From: Bacteroidales bacterium
Lineage (GTDB): Bacteria > Bacteroidota > Bacteroidia > Bacteroidales > Bacteroidaceae
DNA length: 64,000 nucleotides
Direction: 5' to 3'
Assembly (NCBI GenBank): GCA_004556745.1
Contig: SFFY01000004.1
Location: forward strand, 14,863-78,862
Below, one piece after another: positions 8,920 through 16,895 of this stretch. The notes under the pieces were generated by a model. It did not search any database, was not told the DNA's origin, and saw nothing but the letters and a program-made list of their open reading frames with translations. The position numbers and the translations under genes were made by a program. Numbering within the stretch: position 1 is the stretch's first letter; the number at the start of each line of letters is the position of its first letter.

Positions 8920-9897
8920 ATGACTACAATGAAAAAGATATATTCTTTCCTGCTTGCCGCCTGCGCCGGGCTCTCGCTCGCTTCGTGCACGAACGAGGAC
9001 ATGGAGTCGCCCGCGCTGGATTATGAGCAGGCTTCGATAACGTCGACGACCGATGTGGGCACGACCAACATCAAGATTGCCGCGCTCAAAGACAGATACG
9101 CCAGCACGTTCCGTCAGGCAAATGCTTGGCTGAAAATTGAAGAAGACCTCGTGTTCGAGGGCGTTGTCTGCGCCAACGACCGTGGCGGCGGACATTATCA
9201 GAGCATACTCCTGCGCGATATTGACAAGGAGGCAGGCACCGACCAGTGCATTCAACTGGCCATCAAGAATACTTGCCTTTATCCTTACTTTAAGCTCGGT
9301 CAGCGCGTCAAGGTGAACCTCAATGGGCTGTACGTAGGTTGCTACGGCTATGTGCCCAAAGTGGGCCAGCCTTACCTTACTTCTAACGGCAATATGCGCC
9401 TTGGCCCCGTGCTTTTAAGCGATATAAAGACAAGGGTTCAGTTGCTCGGCATGCCCAACCCCGGCGCGCCCGAACTGGTGCCCCTCGAACCGGCCGACGA
9501 ATGGTTTAAACAGAACATGACCTACAAGAACGTGCCCATGCTCGCCAAGGTGACGGGAACGTTCGACGAGGTCTCCATTGCCAAAAAGAATACCGCCGCA
9601 GAAGGCGAGTTGGACGCTTATAAAGGACAGTATGAACCGCTGCCCAAAGTCTTTGCTCCGCTTGTGCTGCGCGATGACGGCTATGGCGTAGACCGTACGC
9701 TTGTGTTGCGCGACGGCAAAACAAAACTTTCTTTCCGTTCCAGCACCAGCTGCGAGTTTGCCAATGTGCCCCTGCCCGAGGACGAGCGTTCCTACACAGG
9801 TATGCTAAGTTTTTATGGCAGCGAGTGGCAGATGCAGCTCCGCTATTTTGAAGATATTTATCCCAATATCGAAATGCCGAACTACCAAAATCAGTAA
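8920..9897 (+). CDS. DUF5689-type surface lipoprotein
   Basis: 325 residues (or 322 if the ATG at 8929 is used, where the lipoprotein signal MKKIYSFLLAACAGLSLASC begins). The lipobox is LASC with the acidic run TNEDMES after the cysteine, a pattern associated with surface export in Bacteroidota. The body has FEGVVCANDRGGGHYQSI and LYVGCYGYVPKVG, matching what I know of DUF5689, an OB-fold-like domain often encoded with TonB receptors and secreted nucleases. It starts 15 bp after the receptor gene and ends 18 bp before the next, so all three are probably one transcript. Biochemical role unknown; substrate capture for the receptor is the simplest guess. Confidence 0.78.
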   Translation: MTTMKKIYSFLLAACAGLSLASCTNEDMESPALDYEQASITSTTDVGTTNIKIAALKDRYASTFRQANAWLKIEEDLVFEGVVCANDRGGGHYQSILLRDIDKEAGTDQCIQLAIKNTCLYPYFKLGQRVKVNLNGLYVGCYGYVPKVGQPYLTSNGNMRLGPVLLSDIKTRVQLLGMPNPGAPELVPLEPADEWFKQNMTYKNVPMLAKVTGTFDEVSIAKKNTAAEGELDAYKGQYEPLPKVFAPLVLRDDGYGVDRTLVLRDGKTKLSFRSSTSCEFANVPLPEDERSYTGMLSFYGSEWQMQLRYFEDIYPNIEMPNYQNQ

Positions 9898-9915
9898 CAA
9901 TAAAAACAACATAAA

Positions 9916-11934
9916 ATGAAAAAGACATTTCAATTCTTATCCCTTGCCATTGCGGCTCTTTGCTTTACCGCATGCGAGGACGTTCCCGCGCCTTTCAATA
10001 TTTTTTCTGAAGGCGGCGGTCAGGGAGCAAGTTCACAACTGCCTTATACGGCAACCTTTGAATCAAGCCTCGGCGACTTTACAACAGAGAATACCGTGGG
10101 CGATTTCCCATGGACGTGCCAATACAGCTGTGCGCAAATCACTTCTTATATTGACACCGACGGCGACGGCACGAAGGAAAACAATCCCGCAACCAGCTGG
10201 CTGATTTCTCCGGCGTTCGACCTTACGGGGGTTGAGGCTGCGCACGTTTCTTTCGACTATATCCTGCGCTATGCCAACGCCTCCGAACTGGCTACAAACT
10301 ATCAGGTGCTTGTCAGCAAGGACTACTCCAAAGAAAACGGCGTGGCAGCGGCCAACTGGACAGTCCTGCCCCTGGATTTGGTGCAAGGTTCTGACTGGGA
10401 AACTTGGACAAATACGGGCAACCTGAACATTCCCGCCGAGTTCTGCAACACGGCCAACGTGACCGTTGCTCTGCGCTATATTGCACAGGCCAAGGCCGCC
10501 ACGTGGGAAGTGAAGAACTTTGTGCTCGACCAAGGCGCAGGCGATAACGGCGGCGGTTCTGGCGAAGAAGGCGGCGTAAAGACGCTTCCTTATTCTGAAG
10601 AGTTCAGCACGACGCTTGGAGCGTTCAAGAACTACACAACTTCGGGCGAGGGCGCTTGGACGATCGATTACAGCACGGCTAAGGCCACGGGCTATGACAA
10701 CGCCTCCAAGGTGACCACCGCCGGTACGTACTATCTTGTCAGTCCTGAAATCTCGCTCGCCGGGCAAACGGCTGTGCATGTGTCTTACGAATATATTATG
10801 CGTTACAACAAGGGCGATGAGAACCAGCAGGTATTCATTACTGATGCCTTCAATGAGGCAAATCCTGCCGAGGGTTGGACGCTTCTTGTGGGCAAGCATA
10901 CGGAAGGAACCGACTGGACTACTTTCGCCAAAGAAGATGTCGCAATCCCTGCCGCTTATCTCGGCAAAACCATTCGCATTGCTTTCCGCTACAATACAAA
11001 TGCTGAAAGCGGCTCAACTTGGGAAGTGAAGAACTTTGCCATTGCTGCCGGTGCAGCCAGCGGCGAGGGCGGCAATACAGGCGGCGGTAGCGAGGGCGTT
11101 GCCACGGGTGACGGCACGCTTGCCAATCCCTTCAACTCTGTGGCCGCAAATGCCTACGTAGCTGCCATGGCTGCCGATGTGGTTTCCGAAAACGACGTTT
11201 ACATCAAGGGCAAGATTGCTTCTGTTGAAGAGGCTTACGGCACTCAATTCGGCAATGGCTCTTTCACTATTTCCGATGACGGCACTGCTGCAAACAGCTT
11301 CAAGGTTTGGCGCGCCCTTTACCTCAACAACGAAAAGTATCAGGACGGTCAGACGCAGATTAAGGTAGGCGACGAAGTGATTGTCTGCGGTAAGGTAGTG
11401 AACTTCAAAGGCAACACACCCGAAACTGCGCAAGGACAGGCTTATCTCTACTCGCTCGTAAGTTCTGAGGGCGGCAACACCGGCGGCGAAGGCGGCGGCT
11501 CGGTGGACAACCCCATTACCAACGACTATATCACCGTTACGGCAGCTTCTTTCGGCCTTGAAAACGGAACGGCCGTACCGCAACTGACGCTGAGCGACGG
11601 CACAACGCTCTCGTTCGACGGCGGCGGCAACACGAACGCGCCTAAGTACTATACGGCCGGCACGAATATCCGCATGTACCCCAAGAACACCATGACGGTG
11701 AAGGCCAGCAAGAAGATTGCAGCCATTGTGATCAATGTAGACAAGTACAACGGCACTATCTGCAACGCCAGCGGCGACATCTCTGCCAACCCCGGCAGCG
11801 TTTCCACCTCTGAGCAGGTTGTGACGATTAGCAGCGTGAACGCCACCTCCACGGTCATCACCAACACGTCCACCACAACCAGCACGCCGAGCCAAATCCG
11901 CTGGATTTCAATGACGATTTACTACGTAGAATAA
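9916..11934 (+). CDS. Large multidomain surface lipoprotein (two anchor-J-like domains plus OB-like domain)
   Basis: 672 residues. Lipoprotein signal MKKTFQFLSLAIAALCFTAC with acidic EDVP after the cysteine. Two similar beta-jelly-roll domains of the choice-of-anchor J/cleaved-adhesin kind follow (about 42-212 and 228-378); each starts LPY..(E/T)F and ends in TWEVKNF. They are joined by Gly/Ser/Glu-rich linkers (GDNGGGSGEEGG, GEGGNTGGGSEG). A DUF6359-like OB domain comes next (about 397-520; GDGTLANPFNSVAANAY, VYIKGKIASVEE), then another Gly-rich linker and a beta-rich C-terminal domain. It probably binds polymer at the cell surface. It is followed by a long octamer hairpin and a terminator before the nuclease gene. 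Confidence 0.75.
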   Translation: MKKTFQFLSLAIAALCFTACEDVPAPFNIFSEGGGQGASSQLPYTATFESSLGDFTTENTVGDFPWTCQYSCAQITSYIDTDGDGTKENNPATSWLISPAFDLTGVEAAHVSFDYILRYANASELATNYQVLVSKDYSKENGVAAANWTVLPLDLVQGSDWETWTNTGNLNIPAEFCNTANVTVALRYIAQAKAATWEVKNFVLDQGAGDNGGGSGEEGGVKTLPYSEEFSTTLGAFKNYTTSGEGAWTIDYSTAKATGYDNASKVTTAGTYYLVSPEISLAGQTAVHVSYEYIMRYNKGDENQQVFITDAFNEANPAEGWTLLVGKHTEGTDWTTFAKEDVAIPAAYLGKTIRIAFRYNTNAESGSTWEVKNFAIAAGAASGEGGNTGGGSEGVATGDGTLANPFNSVAANAYVAAMAADVVSENDVYIKGKIASVEEAYGTQFGNGSFTISDDGTAANSFKVWRALYLNNEKYQDGQTQIKVGDEVIVCGKVVNFKGNTPETAQGQAYLYSLVSSEGGNTGGEGGGSVDNPITNDYITVTAASFGLENGTAVPQLTLSDGTTLSFDGGGNTNAPKYYTAGTNIRMYPKNTMTVKASKKIAAIVINVDKYNGTICNASGDISANPGSVSTSEQVVTISSVNATSTVITNTSTTTSTPSQIRWISMTIYYVE

Positions 11935-11945
11935 TCAGTGCGTTT

Positions 11946-12057
11946 TAGTAGACGAGTTTACAAGTAAACGAGTAGACGAGACAAGTCACTCGTAGAAATA
12001 GTGTATTGCAAAACATACTTGTCTTGTTTACTCGTCTACTCGTTTACTTGTTTACTT
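11946..12057. repeat. Inverted repeat of CTCGTCTA-type octamers
   Basis: Left arm (11946-11985) reads TAGACGAG, TTTACAAG, TAAACGAG, TAGACGAG; the right arm (12018-12057) is its imperfect complement, CTCGTCTA, CTCGTTTA, CTTGTTTA. The arms could form a hairpin of about 40 bp. The same octamers form the tandem array at 39173-39259. Confidence 0.8.
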
Positions 12058-12081
12058 TAATTGTTCCACACAATATTATAT

Positions 12082-12126
12082 TAAGGCCGTTGTTGCGGTA
12101 AATGCGCAGCAACGGTCTTATTTTCC
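12082..12126 (+). terminator. Terminator-like hairpin immediately upstream of the endonuclease start
   Basis: TAAGGCCGTTGTTGCG pairs with CGCAGCAACGGTCTTA (one G-T pair and small offsets), followed by TTATTTTCC. It would end the receptor-lipoprotein transcript, yet it finishes only about 7 bp before the nuclease ATG at 12133, so it may also affect nuclease expression. Confidence 0.7.
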
Positions 12127-12132
12127 CTAAGA

Positions 12133-13053
12133 ATGAAGAAAAACCTTTTTATCGTTTCCCTTTGCCTTGCACTCGGTGGCTGTCTCTGCTTTTCCTGCGG
12201 CGACGATGATGATAACATTTCCCTTGGCAAAAATCCTGGCGGCGGAGGTGGCGGCTTGCCCCCAACTTCCGGGAACGCCGTGCTCTCTCGCCTCGAAACC
12301 CCGGCCACGAAAAGTGGCAACATTGTTGTTTCGCATTGGAGCGTCGAAGGCGGCGACAGTGTGATGACTTATTGTCTCGAATATGATCCCGTCAAGCACC
12401 ATTCCCGTTGGGTGGCATTCCGCTTCGACGGGCGCACCCGTGCTAACAACGTGTCGCGCAAGAGTTACGACATTCGCCCGCAATACCCCGAAGATCCCAA
12501 ACTTAACGGGCAGAATGCCATTGAGAACGATGCCAGTTTCAGCGGCTACGACCACGGGCACCTTTGCGCCTCGGCCGACCGCCTTTATTCCCGCACCGCC
12601 AACGATAACACGTTTTACATGACCAACATGTCGCCGCAAATCGGGCGCTTCAACCAATACTATTGGGTGGTGCTCGAAGGACTGGTGCAGGACCTCGGCA
12701 AATCGGGAAAATACGGTGCTAACTTCGCCGACACGCTCTACGTGGTGAAAGGTGGCACCATCGACAATGAAGACCAAATCCTCGGCTACGCGTGCAGCAG
12801 ACGCATGCCTGTGCCTAAGTACTACTATATGGCCTTGTTGCGCGTCAAGAACGGTGCGTACTCCTCCATTGCCTTTTGGCTGGAGCACAAGGATTACGGC
12901 ACTACTAAGCCCTCTCTTGCTACCATCAAGCAGCATTGCGTGAGCGTGCAGACGTTGCAGAATTACACCGGCATTGACTTCTTCCACAATCTCCCCGACG
13001 TGGTGGAGCAAAAGGTGGAGCAGCAGTGCGACCCCTCATCTTGGGGCATGTAA
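12133..13053 (+). CDS. DNA/RNA non-specific endonuclease, surface lipoprotein
   Basis: 306 residues. The signal sequence has cysteines at 17 and 22; C22 is followed by GDDDDN, an acidic run typical of surface-exposed Bacteroidota lipoproteins, then a Gly/Pro linker. The rest is the NucA/Serratia-type nuclease domain (beta-beta-alpha metal fold): [12 protein letters not shown], then [17 protein letters not shown] with the Mg-binding Asn. The usual DRGH motif reads D-H-G-H here; the catalytic His and the metal Asn are kept. This family cuts single- and double-stranded DNA and RNA. The position after the TonB receptor/lipoprotein genes suggests it feeds oligonucleotides to that uptake system. 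Confidence 0.88.
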   Translation: MKKNLFIVSLCLALGGCLCFSCGDDDDNISLGKNPGGGGGGLPPTSGNAVLSRLETPATKSGNIVVSHWSVEGGDSVMTYCLEYDPVKHHSRWVAFRFDGRTRANNVSRKSYDIRPQYPEDPKLNGQNAIENDASFSGYDHGHLCASADRLYSRTANDNTFYMTNMSPQIGRFNQYYWVVLEGLVQDLGKSGKYGANFADTLYVVKGGTIDNEDQILGYACSRRMPVPKYYYMALLRVKNGAYSSIAFWLEHKDYGTTKPSLATIKQHCVSVQTLQNYTGIDFFHNLPDVVEQKVEQQCDPSSWGM

Positions 13054-13128
13054 ACGACGCTTTTTACGTTCAAAAAAGCACAAAATCAAAAAAAATGTGC
13101 AGCAAAAAGCGTTTTTCCTATATGAAAC

Positions 13129-13160
13129 TTTGTTTATCTTAGGAATAAACGCTAATTTTG
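13129..13160 (+). promoter_or_regulatory. Bacteroidota-type promoter for acpP
   Basis: TTTG (13129-13132), a 20-bp spacer, then TAATTTTG (13153-13160), matching the -33/-7 consensus (TTTG, TAnnTTTG) of the primary sigma factor in this phylum. It lies 50 bp before the acpP start. It is the best promoter match in the window and places acpP under its own promoter. Confidence 0.85.
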
Positions 13161-13210
13161 CACGCAGAAACTCATTTGAAATCAATATTAACCATTCAAA
13201 CAGAAAGATC

Positions 13211-13444
13211 ATGTCTGATATCGAAGCAAAAGTAAAAGCTATCATCGTTGACAAACTCAGTGTTGATGAAGCAGACGTTAAGAACGAAGCAAGTTTCGCC
13301 AATGACCTCGGCGCAGATTCTCTCGACACCGTAGAACTTATCATGGAATTCGAAAGAGAGTTCGGCATCTCTATCCCCGACAACGAAGCTGAAAAGATTT
13401 CTACCGTCGGCGATGCTATCGCTTACATCGAAGCCAACAAGTAA
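13211..13444 (+). CDS. acpP: Acyl carrier protein
   Basis: 77 residues, acidic. Carries growing fatty-acyl chains on a 4'-phosphopantetheine attached to Ser37 in the DSL motif ([16 protein letters not shown]). Length and composition are those of type II fatty-acid-synthesis ACP. The frame is open further upstream, but the ATG at 13211 gives the canonical start (MSDIEAKVK) and fits the promoter at 13129-13160. A strong hairpin follows, and a 260-bp palindromic repeat separates it from fabF. Confidence 0.98.
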   Translation: MSDIEAKVKAIIVDKLSVDEADVKNEASFANDLGADSLDTVELIMEFEREFGISIPDNEAEKISTVGDAIAYIEANK

Positions 13445-13480
13445 AAAGTTGACGAAGACCTTTTATTTTGAAACCATTTA

Positions 13481-13526
13481 AGAAACTGTAACCTCCCCAA
13501 AGGAGGCTACGGTTTCTCTTCGTTTT
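13481..13526 (+). terminator. Rho-independent terminator after acpP
   Basis: AGAAACTGTAACCTCC pairs with GGAGGCTACGGTTTCT around a CCAAA loop, followed by CTTCGTTTT. Confidence 0.85.
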
Positions 13527-13600
13527 AGAAACCCCGCTCATTTTTCTTAAAACATTTGTGTGCGTGGGTGTGTCTGATATCTCCTAAAACGTCTGTTGTA

Positions 13601-13860
13601 GCGGGCTGAAAGCCCAAATGTTGCCCATAGCCCGGGGCAGCGCCCCGGGTAGAAGATGCAATAAGCAAAACAATCGGCATTTTTGTGCCGCAGCACAAAA
13701 ATGCCACGCGCGTAAGCGCGTAACCCTTTCTCGTCACACGGGGCGTTGCCCCTAATAAAGAAGGTTGCTCTTACAGAGCGCGACACTTTTATCAATGCCG
13801 CACCTTCTACCCGGGGCGCTGCCCCGGGCTATGCGCAACATCTGGCCTTTCAGGCCGCCA
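13601..13860. repeat. Long imperfect inverted repeat between acpP and fabF
   Basis: Left arm 13601-13659 (GGGCTGAAAGCCC, ATGTTGCCCATAGCCCGGGG, GCGCCCCGGGTAGAAG) is repeated as reverse complement at 13801-13860. Each arm also contains its own hairpins (GGGCTGAAAGCCC; CCCGGGGCAGCGCCCCGGG). The 140-bp centre holds further short hairpins (TTTTTGTGCCGCAGCACAAAAA; GGGGCGTTGCCCC type). REP-like; no coding potential. Confidence 0.8.
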
Positions 13861-13915
13861 CAGCCAAAACCTTAGACACACCTCCGTCCACAGAGCAAAA
13901 AACATTTCAAGAATT

Positions 13916-15181
13916 ATGGAATTGAAAAGAGTGGTCGTTACCGGCCTTGGTGCTCTGACACCCGTGGGCAACACGATGCCCGAAACTTGGGAAAACATTA
14001 AGAAAGGCGTCAGCGGCGCCGGCCCTATCACACACTTCGATGCCTCTAAGTTCAAGGCTACCTTCGCCTGCGAGGTGAAGAATTTCAACGCAACTGAGTT
14101 CATCGACCGCAAGGAAGCCCGCAAGATGGACCTTTATGAGCAGTACGCTCTTGTGGCTGCCATGGAAGCCATTAAGGACTGCGGCTGGGATTTGGAGAAG
14201 GTGGACAAAAACCGCATCGGCGTCATTCTCGGCGTCGGCATCGGCGGTATCCACACCTTCGAGGAAGAAGCCGGCAACTACGCCAGAAACGGTGAGGCAA
14301 TGGGTCCCAAATACAATCCCTTCTTCATACCGAAGATGATTGCCGACATCGCCGCCGGACAAATCTCTATCCAGTACGGTTTCCACGGTCCTAACTACAC
14401 CACGACCTCAGCCTGCGCCTCTTCCACCAACGCCTTTGCCGATGCCTTCAACCTCATTCGCCTCGGCAAGGCCGACGCCATCGTTACCGGCGGCTCCGAA
14501 GCCGCTATCTGGCCTGCCGGCGTGGGCGGTTTCACGGCTATGCACGCCCTCTCTACGCGCAACGACGACCCCGAGCACGCTTCGCGTCCCTTCTCCGCCA
14601 GCCGTGACGGCTTCGTTATGGGTGAGGGTGCCGGTATGCTTATTCTCGAAGAACTCGAGCACGCCAAGGCACGCGGCGCTAAGATCTACTGCGAAGTAGC
14701 CGGCGTGGGCATGTCAGCCGATGCACACCACATCACTGCTTCCCACCCCGAAGGCCTCGGTGCCAACCTCGTGATGAGCAATGCCCTCGAAGACGCTGGC
14801 ATGAAGCCCGAAGACATCGACTACATCAACGTTCACGGCACGTCTACGCCCGTAGGCGACATCTCCGAAGTAAAGGCCATCACCAAACTCTTCGGTGAAC
14901 ACGCCTATAAGCTCAACATCAGCTCCACGAAGTCCATGACCGGCCACCTCCTCGGCGCAGCCGGTGCCGTGGAAGCCCTGATTTGCTGCCTCGCCGTGCA
15001 GAACGACATCGTGCCGCCTACCATCAACCACGAAGAAGGCGACAACGACGAAAACATCGACTACAACCTCAACTTTACCTTCAACAAGGCACAGCAGCGC
15101 ACCGTGCGCGCCGCCCTCAGCAACACCTTTGGCTTTGGCGGCCACAATGCTTGCTGCATCTTGAAGAAGTACGAGGCGTAA
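13916..15181 (+). CDS. fabF: 3-oxoacyl-[acyl-carrier-protein] synthase II
   Basis: 421 residues. Condensing enzyme that elongates fatty acyl-ACP with malonyl-ACP in the cytoplasm. The catalytic triad is intact: Cys167 (TTTSACASSTNAF), His308 (NVHGTSTPVGD) and His344 (STKSMTGHLLGAAG). Ends with the glycine loop NTFGFGGHNA. acpP lies upstream but is split off by a terminator and a palindromic repeat. The downstream gene is rnc, giving the familiar acpP-fabF-rnc order. Confidence 0.98.
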   Translation: MELKRVVVTGLGALTPVGNTMPETWENIKKGVSGAGPITHFDASKFKATFACEVKNFNATEFIDRKEARKMDLYEQYALVAAMEAIKDCGWDLEKVDKNRIGVILGVGIGGIHTFEEEAGNYARNGEAMGPKYNPFFIPKMIADIAAGQISIQYGFHGPNYTTTSACASSTNAFADAFNLIRLGKADAIVTGGSEAAIWPAGVGGFTAMHALSTRNDDPEHASRPFSASRDGFVMGEGAGMLILEELEHAKARGAKIYCEVAGVGMSADAHHITASHPEGLGANLVMSNALEDAGMKPEDIDYINVHGTSTPVGDISEVKAITKLFGEHAYKLNISSTKSMTGHLLGAAGAVEALICCLAVQNDIVPPTINHEEGDNDENIDYNLNFTFNKAQQRTVRAALSNTFGFGGHNACCILKKYEA

Positions 15182-15191
15182 TATTATTCCT

Positions 15192-15227
15192 TAGGGGCGC
15201 GTTCCTTCCCGTGGAATGCGCCCCTAT
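15192..15227 (+). terminator. Hairpin terminator between fabF and rnc
   Basis: TAGGGGCGCGTTCC pairs with GGAATGCGCCCCTA, followed by TTTGTATA. It begins about 10 bp after the fabF stop. Confidence 0.75.
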
Positions 15228-15278
15228 TTGTATACGTTTATTTCTATCCTCGCCGCTGCAACGCGGCCCTATCCCTTT

Positions 15279-16550
15279 ATGATTACCAATTTGCTCGACC
15301 GGGTGAAGTTCCCCTTCCGTAAGGACAAGGAACTCCTCTCGGCCCTCCATGATATATTGGGGTTCTATCCCCACAACCTTGAACTCTATCGCGTGGCATT
15401 TGCCCACCGCTCCCTCTCTTATCGCAGCAAGGACCGCCGCAACCAGGAGACCGGCCGCCCGCTCAACAACGAACGCCTCGAATACCTCGGAGATGCCGTG
15501 CTTGAAACCGTGGTGAGCGATATTATCTACCACCACTTCGACCGCCGCCGCGAGGGTTTCCTCACTGCCACGCGCTCGAAGGTCGTGTCCCGCGAAACGC
15601 TCAACCGCCTCTCTGAGGAAATGAATATCCTCAAACTGGTACGGGCCGCGCAAGGCATATCTACCAACCACACCAATATAGGAGGCAATGCCTTCGAAGC
15701 CCTCATGGGTGCGATTTACCTCGACCGGGGCTTCCGCTACTGCCGCTGGTTCATCGAGAAGCGCGTTATGGGGCGGTTTATCGACCTCGACAAGCTCGCC
15801 AACAAGGAAGTAAACTTCAAGAGCAAGCTCCTCGAATGGAGCCAGAAGAACCGCATCAACACGGCCTTCAATATGGAAGGCGGCACGGGCGGCGAGCGCG
15901 TATTCTTCACCACGGTTGTGATTGAAGGCCTGGTGGCAGGCAAGGGCAAGGGACTTTCCAAGAAAGAGAGTCAGCAGATAGCCGCCAAGGAAGCCCTGAC
16001 AAAGTTGCGCCGCGAACCCTTGTTCCTCGACAGTGTGTTCCAGGCCAAGGAACAGCGCACCGCGATGGAAGCGGAAGAAGCCTTTGCGCTGCCGCATATC
16101 GATGAGATAGAAGACATCCTCACCAAGGAGCAGGGCAAGGGCGGCACACCCAAGCGCAACGAGCAGGACGCCCCTGTGCTCGAAACGGCAGCTGATGCTC
16201 CCGCCACCTCGGAGTTGAGCGACGGCAACGAGACACCGGCCGCCAAACCGCGCCGCCGCCGCAGTCGCAGCCGTTCCGCAAAGTCGGTAACCGAGGCGGT
16301 GAAAACTGCCCCCGCAGCCGAAGCAGAAGCACAGCAGCCTGCGCCCGAAACGGAGGCAAAAAAGCCCCAAACTCGCCGTCCGCAGCCGCCGCGCACCGAT
16401 GAAGACACCGATGCCGCCACGGGCAAGCCGCGCCGTCGCCGCCGTTCCCGTGCTGCAAAACCAGCCGGCGATGCCGCATCCGCCCAATCGACGGAAGCCG
16501 ACCGCGAGGCCATTATCCGCGCCGCCGAAGAGGCCGCGTTTACAGAATAA
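15279..16550 (+). CDS. rnc: Ribonuclease III with long Arg-rich C-terminal extension
   Basis: 423 residues from the ATG at 15279 (MITNLLDRVKF); an earlier in-frame ATG at 15216 would overlap the fabF terminator. Cleaves double-stranded RNA during rRNA maturation and mRNA decay. The catalytic domain has the signature NNERLEYLGDAVLE, with the downstream EALMGAIYLD Glu. The double-stranded RNA-binding domain follows (KSKLLEWSQKN to SQQIAAKEALTKL). From about residue 270 on there is a disordered, Ala/Glu/Pro-rich tail with two basic blocks (KPRRRRSRSRSAKS and KPRRRRRSRAAKP). E. coli RNase III is about 226 residues, so the tail adds about 150. It may hold extra RNA-binding or protein-docking sites. 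Confidence 0.95.
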   Translation: MITNLLDRVKFPFRKDKELLSALHDILGFYPHNLELYRVAFAHRSLSYRSKDRRNQETGRPLNNERLEYLGDAVLETVVSDIIYHHFDRRREGFLTATRSKVVSRETLNRLSEEMNILKLVRAAQGISTNHTNIGGNAFEALMGAIYLDRGFRYCRWFIEKRVMGRFIDLDKLANKEVNFKSKLLEWSQKNRINTAFNMEGGTGGERVFFTTVVIEGLVAGKGKGLSKKESQQIAAKEALTKLRREPLFLDSVFQAKEQRTAMEAEEAFALPHIDEIEDILTKEQGKGGTPKRNEQDAPVLETAADAPATSELSDGNETPAAKPRRRRSRSRSAKSVTEAVKTAPAAEAEAQQPAPETEAKKPQTRRPQPPRTDEDTDAATGKPRRRRRSRAAKPAGDAASAQSTEADREAIIRAAEEAAFTE

Positions 16551-16578
16551 GAAAAGTCCCTTTTAAGGATATACCGCC

Positions 16579-16621
16579 AAAAGTCAGGCAGCAATTTTTT
16601 CCTTGCTACCTGACTTTTTTT
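16579..16621 (+). terminator. Rho-independent terminator after rnc
   Basis: AAAGTCAGGCAGCAA pairs with TTGCTACCTGACTTT, followed by TTTTTCG. It lies 30 bp downstream of the rnc stop. Confidence 0.9.
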
Positions 16622-16665
16622 CGTAAATGCGCAAACATTTTTTCCTTTCATATAGATAGTTTTTG

Positions 16666-16743
16666 TTACAAAGTTTGTAACACGTATTACAAACTTTGTA
16701 ACATGTGTTAGAAACTTTGTAACGGCCGTTACAAACTTTGTAA
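16666..16743. repeat. Array of four 21-bp palindromic units (copy 1)
   Basis: Units begin at 16666, 16687, 16708 and 16729, each TTACAAA(G/C)TTTGTAA or a one-base variant plus a 6-bp spacer (CACGTA, CATGTG, CGGCCG) that is itself near-palindromic. Preceded by CATATAGATAGTTTTTG and followed by CAAACTTTTTCTTAGCAGAT, flanks shared with 33029-33106 and 49026-49103. It lies in the rnc/gpmI convergent gap. Confidence 0.9.
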
Positions 16744-16829
16744 CAAACTTTTTCTTAGCAGATAGTGAAAAATATCTGCGTCAGAGTAAAAACTTTCAAG
16801 CAGATAGGAACATTTTTAATGCGGATACA

Positions 16830-16866
16830 AAAAACGCGGTGCCTGGAAATTTCCAAGCACCGCGTT
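16830..16866 (-). terminator. Hairpin terminator on the gpmI side
   Basis: Minus strand: AACGCGGTGCTTGGAAA pairs with TTTCCAGGCACCGCGTT and runs into TTTTTTG. It is about 320 bp beyond the gpmI stop, with a large inverted repeat in between. Confidence 0.7.
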
Positions 16867-16895
16867 CGCAATACTAATATTTTCTTTGTTGGTTG

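Noticed and set aside
6694..9255. 853-codon open frame opposite the TonB receptor and DUF5689 genes
   Set aside because: Spans two real genes and has low-complexity Val/Ala/His-rich sequence with no recognisable motif.
16551..16890. Small RNA gene between rnc and gpmI
   Set aside because: Hairpins here are explained by two terminators and the 21-bp palindrome array; no promoter seen.
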